From Parasutterella secunda (lineage in GTDB: Bacteria; Pseudomonadota; Gammaproteobacteria; Burkholderiales; Burkholderiaceae_F), in contig NZ_JACJKX010000007.1 of NCBI RefSeq assembly GCF_016901835.1, positions 1 to 64,000 on the forward strand: a DNA stretch of 64,000 nt, read 5' to 3'. The notes beneath the pieces were generated by a model, which saw nothing but the letters and a program-made list of their open reading frames with translations, ran no database searches and was not told the origin of the DNA. Each line of letters opens with the position of its first letter. Positions within the stretch are counted from its first letter, which is position 1. Shown here one piece after another: positions 59,167 to 64,000 of the stretch. Position numbers and translations under genes: made by a program.

Positions 59167-61497
59167 TTAGAAGCCGGTACCGATCTGGAACTGGAAGCGT
59201 TCGATATCGTCGCCGTCTTTATCATTAATCGGCGCTGCGATACTGAACTTCAACGGGCCTAACGGCGAAATCCAGGCTACGCCGACACCAACGGAGTAAC
59301 GCAGATCAGACAAAGAAATACTCATCTTGTCATCTACACGACCATTTTGTCCGTAGGAATCGCCCCAGACCCAACCGCCGTCAAAGAAGGTAAACCAGCG
59401 AAGCGTACGGTCAGCACCCGGCAAAGGCATCAACATTTCAAAGGAGAAGTTAAGCGAAGCATTACCACCGGCACTATCGCCTTCTCCACCACTGGAATTA
59501 TCCTTCGGACCTAAGCTCGAATTTTCATAGCCACGGACACTACCGATACCGCCAGCGTAGAAGTTCTTAAAGAACGGGTATTCTTTGCCGCCCCAGCTGT
59601 CGCCGTAGCCGATTTCGCCGTTAAAGGCCAGCGTCAAGTCGCGCGTCATCGGCCAGTAGTGTTGCAACTGGTAGCTTGCACGATAGTAGCGAAGATCCAT
59701 CACCGGAAGCGTCACTTCGCCTGATAAGCGCTGATAGGTACCGCGAGTCGGTGCCAAAGCGTTATCGCGGCTATCGCGCGACCAACCGATGGTGGCCGCC
59801 ACAGACTTCGGAGAGTCACCAAAATCATCTACGTATTGCTTATAACGTCTCGGAGCTCTGTCACCGGCATCCACGAGTGTATTTTCGATCTTGGCACCCA
59901 AATACACACGGTCAAATTCTGTAAACGGAATACCCCAGCTCACGGACGCACCACGGGTTTCGTATTCCAAATCGTCGGCCAAATCCAACTCATCCATATC
60001 GACTCGGCGATCATATATATCGATCGAGCGGGAGATGCCTTCAGGGGTGACATACGGTTCAGTCAAAGACAAAGCGTAGGTACGGGTACTGTCAGAAGTA
60101 TTCACTTCCGCGCTCACGGCTTTACCGGTACCGAAGATATTGTTCTGAGCAAAACCGGCTGACAAAATCACACCGTCACTCGTGGAGAAACCGGCACCCA
60201 AGTTGATGCTGCCTGTCGGGCGTTCCTTCACGACCACTTCCAAGTCAACCTGGTCGCGCGTACCGGGGACCGGCTTCGGATCCACCGTCACGGAATCAAA
60301 GAAGCCCAAACGGTCAATACGGTCACGAGAGAGCTTCACCTTTTCGCTGTCAAACCAAGAGGCTTCGTACTGGCGGACTTCACGACGGATCACTTCATCC
60401 TGAGTCTTGCTGTTGCCGGAAATGTTCACATGGCGAACATAAGCACGACGGCCCGGGTCAATGGTGTAGACCACCTTGGCTTCATTTTCACCCGTCACCA
60501 CAGGATTCGGGCGAGCCGATGCAAAGGCATAACCCAAGCTCGAAAGCTTATCGGTAATGGCCGTTGAAGCATTATTGATGACTTCGGCGTTATAGATCGT
60601 GCCCGGTTCAATTTCGATCAACTGCTCAAGCTCACTTTGCAGACCCAACAAGTCTCCGGTCAATTCCACGCCGGTGATGTGATACTGCTCGCCTTCGGTC
60701 ATGTTGATCGTGATGAAAATGTCTTTCTTATTCGGAGCGATCGAAACCTGAACGCTATCGACCTTAAAATCGATATAGCCGTTATTCATGTAGTAGGAAC
60801 GAATCGCTTCGATGTCGGCTGCGAGTTTTTCACGAGAGTAGAGATTGCTCTTCGTGTACCAGCTCATCCAACCGGACTTCGTCAACTGCATCTGTTCCTG
60901 AAGCGTTTCATCATCCATGATGCGGTTGCCCACAAAACGGATGGATTCAATGCTGGCTGCTTCCCCTTCGTCAACGACGATCGAGATACGCACGCGGTTA
61001 CGGTCAAGAGGCGTCACAGTCGTCTTGACATCCACGCCGTAGTAGCCGCGAGCCAGGTATTGCCGGCGCATTTCCTGGTCAGCACGATCCAAGGTGGCGT
61101 GGTCAAAAATTCGGCCTTCGGCCATACCGACATCGCGCAAGCTCTGTTCAATAGCTGCGTTATCAAAGGCATGGATACCCTGCGTGCTGATCGAAGCCAC
61201 AGCGGGTCGTTCCTGCACCTGCACAACCAACACATTGCCGTCACGCTCCAAGCGCACATCACGGAAAAGACCGGAGCCGTAGAGCGAGTGAATGGCCGTG
61301 TTACCCTTGGCGTCCGTGAACTCGTCGCCTACCTGGAAGGGCAAATGCGAGAGCACCGTGCCGGGTTCGGTACGGGCGATACCTTCAATTCGGATATCTT
61401 GAATAACAAAATCAGAGCCCGCTGCGAAAACGGTCCCTGCGATAGACATGAGCGCCGTCGCGACGGAGGCGCGCAAAAGGGAAGACTTCAAATGCAT
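59167..61497 (-). CDS. bamA: Outer-membrane protein assembly factor BamA
   Basis: 776 residues. Signal peptide ends AGTVFA. Five POTRA domains from about residue 30 to 425 (FVIQDIRIEGIARTEPGTVL; VRIS-type strands; GRRAYVRHVNISGNSKTQDE) and an Omp85 barrel. The loop-6 motif is seen as VRGYENSSLGPK, preceded by FYAGGIGS, and the protein ends QFQIGTGF with the terminal aromatic signature. Central subunit of the BAM complex. Between rseP and skp, the standard order. Confidence 0.97.
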   Translation of the reverse strand: MHLKSSLLRASVATALMSIAGTVFAAGSDFVIQDIRIEGIARTEPGTVLSHLPFQVGDEFTDAKGNTAIHSLYGSGLFRDVRLERDGNVLVVQVQERPAVASISTQGIHAFDNAAIEQSLRDVGMAEGRIFDHATLDRADQEMRRQYLARGYYGVDVKTTVTPLDRNRVRISIVVDEGEAASIESIRFVGNRIMDDETLQEQMQLTKSGWMSWYTKSNLYSREKLAADIEAIRSYYMNNGYIDFKVDSVQVSIAPNKKDIFITINMTEGEQYHITGVELTGDLLGLQSELEQLIEIEPGTIYNAEVINNASTAITDKLSSLGYAFASARPNPVVTGENEAKVVYTIDPGRRAYVRHVNISGNSKTQDEVIRREVRQYEASWFDSEKVKLSRDRIDRLGFFDSVTVDPKPVPGTRDQVDLEVVVKERPTGSINLGAGFSTSDGVILSAGFAQNNIFGTGKAVSAEVNTSDSTRTYALSLTEPYVTPEGISRSIDIYDRRVDMDELDLADDLEYETRGASVSWGIPFTEFDRVYLGAKIENTLVDAGDRAPRRYKQYVDDFGDSPKSVAATIGWSRDSRDNALAPTRGTYQRLSGEVTLPVMDLRYYRASYQLQHYWPMTRDLTLAFNGEIGYGDSWGGKEYPFFKNFYAGGIGSVRGYENSSLGPKDNSSGGEGDSAGGNASLNFSFEMLMPLPGADRTLRWFTFFDGGWVWGDSYGQNGRVDDKMSISLSDLRYSVGVGVAWISPLGPLKFSIAAPINDKDGDDIERFQFQIGTGF

Positions 61498-61525
61498 TTT
61501 AAATCTAACGATTTGCTCGGATGGC

Positions 61526-62878
61526 CTATTGTATCAGCCTTATAAAGTCATTGGAAAGAGCTAAAACCCCCAATGCAACAACAATTAACAATCCCACTTT
61601 CTGGCCGGCCTGCATTACCGTTTCCGGCAAAGGCCGTCCTCTGAGAATTTCCATCAAATAATACAGGAGGTGACCGCCGTCCAACAACGGTATCGGCAGT
61701 AAATTCAAGAGCCCCAGACTGACGGAAATCATGGCAAGAAACGATAAATACACGCGCCAACCCATTTGAGCGGTTTTACCCGCATAGTCAGCGATCGTCA
61801 CAGGTCCGGTGAGGTTTTTCGTGCTCGCCTCCCCCGTCACCATCTGCACCACGGCTTTATACGTGGTTTTGGTAATGGAAGCCGTACGCTCCAAGCCCGC
61901 GACCAATCCATCGATCGGACCCTTGGATAACCAAATGAGATCAGGCATGATGCCGACATTAACGCCGATCACCGCACGTTCTTCCTTCACCCCTTTTTCA
62001 TTATCCACAAGGCGAATCTGCGGCGTCACGGTCACTTCCCGCACGTCACCCTTTTCGTTTTTAAGCGTAAGCACGATGGGCTCCTCGCCCACCTCACGAA
62101 TATAGGTGACGAGCTCCTGAACCGAAAGCCCGTAGCGACCGTCCGCGCTTAAAACGATATCCTTTTCGTGAATGCCCGCTTGCGAGGCCGGGGAATCTTT
62201 CTGGATATTAAAAAGAATCGGATCACCGTAACGGATGTTGATTCCCAATTGGGCAAAAGGACTCGCACTGTCTTCATCAATCTTGAGATCTTTCAGATCA
62301 AAGTAAACCGTATAGCGGCTGCCCGAACGATCGAGCACCACCGGGACATCGCTTTCTCCGATATGCTCCAGAACGGCCCAATTGAAATCCTCAAGCCCCT
62401 CCACATCGTTATCACCGACTCTGACGATCCGGTCCAGACGTTCGATATTGAGTTGCGCGGCCTGCGAGTATGGCGTCGGAGTATCCATGACCGGTCGGAT
62501 TTCAGGCTGTCCGCTCCAGGCGATGATCGCATAAAAAAGAACGGCAAGAATAATATTGGCAAGGGGCCCTGCCGCCACAATTGCAAAACGCTTATAAACG
62601 GACTGACGGTTAAACGCGCGGTGAAGTTCGTGAGGCTTGGCCGTGCAGCCTTCCTGGCGCTCATCGAGCATGGACACATAACCGCCCAAAGGCAGCGCCG
62701 ACAGACACCACTCGGTCTGATCCTTACCCATGCGTTTGGAAAAAAGCACCGGCCCGAAGCCGAAGCTGAATTTCAAGACCTTCACGCCGCAAAGCCGTGC
62801 CACAAGGTAATGGCCCAGCTCGTGAAAAGTAATCAGAATGCCTAAGGCAACGATAAACGCAACAACAGCCGTTACCAT
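61526..62878 (-). CDS. rseP: RIP metalloprotease RseP
   Basis: 450 residues. First helix with FHELGHYLVARLCGVKVLKF (zinc motif HExxH), GGYVSMLDERQEG, two PDZ domains in the centre (DSPASQAGIHEKDIVLSADG) and the second metal/TM motif LLNLLPIPLLDGGHLLYYLM. Cleaves the anti-sigma factor in the sigma-E envelope stress response and trims signal peptides. Start overlaps dxr by seven bases. Confidence 0.95.
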   Translation of the reverse strand: MVTAVVAFIVALGILITFHELGHYLVARLCGVKVLKFSFGFGPVLFSKRMGKDQTEWCLSALPLGGYVSMLDERQEGCTAKPHELHRAFNRQSVYKRFAIVAAGPLANIILAVLFYAIIAWSGQPEIRPVMDTPTPYSQAAQLNIERLDRIVRVGDNDVEGLEDFNWAVLEHIGESDVPVVLDRSGSRYTVYFDLKDLKIDEDSASPFAQLGINIRYGDPILFNIQKDSPASQAGIHEKDIVLSADGRYGLSVQELVTYIREVGEEPIVLTLKNEKGDVREVTVTPQIRLVDNEKGVKEERAVIGVNVGIMPDLIWLSKGPIDGLVAGLERTASITKTTYKAVVQMVTGEASTKNLTGPVTIADYAGKTAQMGWRVYLSFLAMISVSLGLLNLLPIPLLDGGHLLYYLMEILRGRPLPETVMQAGQKVGLLIVVALGVLALSNDFIRLIQ

Positions 62879-64000
62879 CGGGCAATCACCTCACGAGTTT
62901 TCACGCGAGCCAAATGATCGGCGTCGAGCACCTCTTCTAAACTTCTCGGCGCCGGCATCACCAACGTATCCATCATCTCCCTGCAAGCGCGGGCAATATC
63001 CGTGAATCCAATTCGACGGGCTAAAAAGGCCTCAACGGCAATTTCATTGGCCGCGTTTAATACAATGCTGGCGCAGCCTCCGCTGCGAAGCGCTTCATAG
63101 GCGTAACTTAATTGCGGAAAGCGTTTGGTATCGGGTGCTTCAAAAGTGACCGAACCTAATGCAGCAAAATCAACTCGCTTGGCAAAACCGTCGAGGCGTT
63201 CAGGCCATCCGAGCGAATAGGCAATCGGCGTGCGCATATCGGGTGCACCCATTTGCGCGAGAATACAGCCGTCAGCGTATTCCACCATCGAGTGAATAAG
63301 ACTTTGAGGATGAATGACCACATCAATACGATCGGCCGGGAAACCGAAAAGCCAGGACGCTTCGATTACTTCCAAGCCCTTATTCATCAAAGTGGCACTG
63401 TCAACACTGATTTTTTGACCCATGTTCCAGGTCGGGTGTGCCACCGCGTCCTCAGGCGTCACGCCGCTTAAATCCATTCTCTTTCTGAAGGGGCCGCCTG
63501 AGGCCGTAAGAATAATGCGAGCCTTGCTTCTTTGGGCATCGGAAGCCGAAGCCAGACACTGAAAGATCGCATTGTGTTCACTGTCAACGGGCAAAAGTTC
63601 GGCGCCACTCTCACGAATCGTCTGCATCAAAAGTGCGCCGCCGCAGACAACACTTTCCTTATTGGCTAAAAGCAAACGTTTGCCAGCGCGAGCGGCCGAG
63701 AAAGTGGGCGCTAATCCCGCCGCGCCCACAATAGCTAAGACGGCGACATCCACTTCGGGCAAAGCGGCAAGCTTTACTAAATCGTCTTGACCAGCCCAAA
63801 CCTCAATGCTCTTGAGTCCTCGCTCAGCCAACTTTGCAGCCAATTCCGACTTCTTCGTTTCGTCGGCGGTCACCGCAATACGGGGTTTGAATTGTTCACA
63901 AAGCTTGACGAGTTCATCCAAGCGGCTGTTGGCTGTTAAAGCAAAAACGTTGTAGCGATCCGGATAGTGCGATAAAACATCGAGGGTCGATCCCCCGATC
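62872..64000 (-). CDS. dxr: 1-deoxy-D-xylulose 5-phosphate reductoisomerase (5' end outside window)
   Basis: The frame is open to the right edge. The visible upstream residues IGGSTLDVLSHYPDRYNVFA continue the NADPH-binding start. Further: LLLANKESVVCGGALLMQTI, PVDSEHNAIFQCL, LTASGGPFR, HPTWNMGQKISVDSATLMNK GLEVIEASWLFG with metal ligands, and VHPQSLIHSMVEYADG. About 376 residues are present, so only the first 20 or so are missing. Second step of the MEP isoprenoid pathway. Confidence 0.96.
   Translation of the reverse strand, partial: IGGSTLDVLSHYPDRYNVFALTANSRLDELVKLCEQFKPRIAVTADETKKSELAAKLAERGLKSIEVWAGQDDLVKLAALPEVDVAVLAIVGAAGLAPTFSAARAGKRLLLANKESVVCGGALLMQTIRESGAELLPVDSEHNAIFQCLASASDAQRSKARIILTASGGPFRKRMDLSGVTPEDAVAHPTWNMGQKISVDSATLMNKGLEVIEASWLFGFPADRIDVVIHPQSLIHSMVEYADGCILAQMGAPDMRTPIAYSLGWPERLDGFAKRVDFAALGSVTFEAPDTKRFPQLSYAYEALRSGGCASIVLNAANEIAVEAFLARRIGFTDIARACREMMDTLVMPAPRSLEEVLDADHLARVKTREVIARW

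Noticed and set aside
60637-61545. 302-codon plus-strand frame
   Set aside because: Complement of the bamA POTRA region. No independent evidence.
62168-62845. 225-codon plus-strand frame
   Set aside because: Complement of rseP, whose zinc motif and PDZ domains are unmistakable.

Overview
The window looks like a chromosome segment of a betaproteobacterium, probably a gut-type member of the Burkholderiales close to Sutterella or Parasutterella. That placement is inferred from the envelope gene order, protein style and moderate GC, not from a marker gene. It has two halves: a prophage (about 1-32,300, left end outside the window) and host chromosome (about 32,500-64,000).

Prophage. Nearly everything from 1 to 27,728 is on the minus strand. 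Late genes read right to left: small and large terminase, a gpW-like joining protein, portal, a fused protease-capsid protein, head-tail joining proteins, then a P2-type contractile tail (sheath, tube, chaperone, tape measure, X, D, V, U, W/gp25, J, I, and a collar-type fibre running off the left edge). The phage is therefore a mosaic of lambda/HK97-like packaging and head with a P2-like tail. Hairpins separate portal from capsid, capsid from joining genes and tube from chaperone. Between terminase and a probable late regulator (19,172-23,108) lies an accessory block of unrecognised, mostly membrane-anchored proteins with two copies of a 50-bp element that ends in a terminator, a 30-codon hydrophobic leader ORF, a Shine-Dalgarno-masking hairpin and long inverted repeats. 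A primase-helicase (24,217-26,724) is followed by an iteron-like field of TGTGCAGGG repeats in two opposed clusters, a possible replication origin. The immunity region (26,743-28,225) has a CII/YmfL-like regulator, a YdaS/Cro-like protein and a short repressor flanked by AATGTAG operators. Small early genes run rightward to an excisionase-like HTH gene, and a hicBA pair closes the element. No integrase and no recognisable lysis gene is in the window.

Host region. After a lipoprotein come two EamA exporters in opposite orientation, an aminotransferase, a P-loop kinase, prmB, a yheS-type ABC-F gene and a pair of LTA-synthase-like membrane proteins, the first without a catalytic domain. Next come an orphan HigA-type antitoxin and a HIT-family gene cut off by a group II intron. 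The intron region (44,011-47,742) reads as a nested pair: a IIC-type intron starting just after the terminator of a large autotransporter gene, with a second, intact intron inside its 5' part. The outer reverse transcriptase carries a frameshift.

The right end (52,390-64,000, all minus strand) is the classic outer-membrane assembly cluster: dxr-rseP-bamA-skp-lpxD-fabZ-lpxA-lpxB-rnhB-TrmH-type methyltransferase. It links the start of isoprenoid synthesis, sigma-E site-2 proteolysis, outer-membrane protein insertion, its periplasmic chaperone and lipid A synthesis, with small hypothetical genes downstream.
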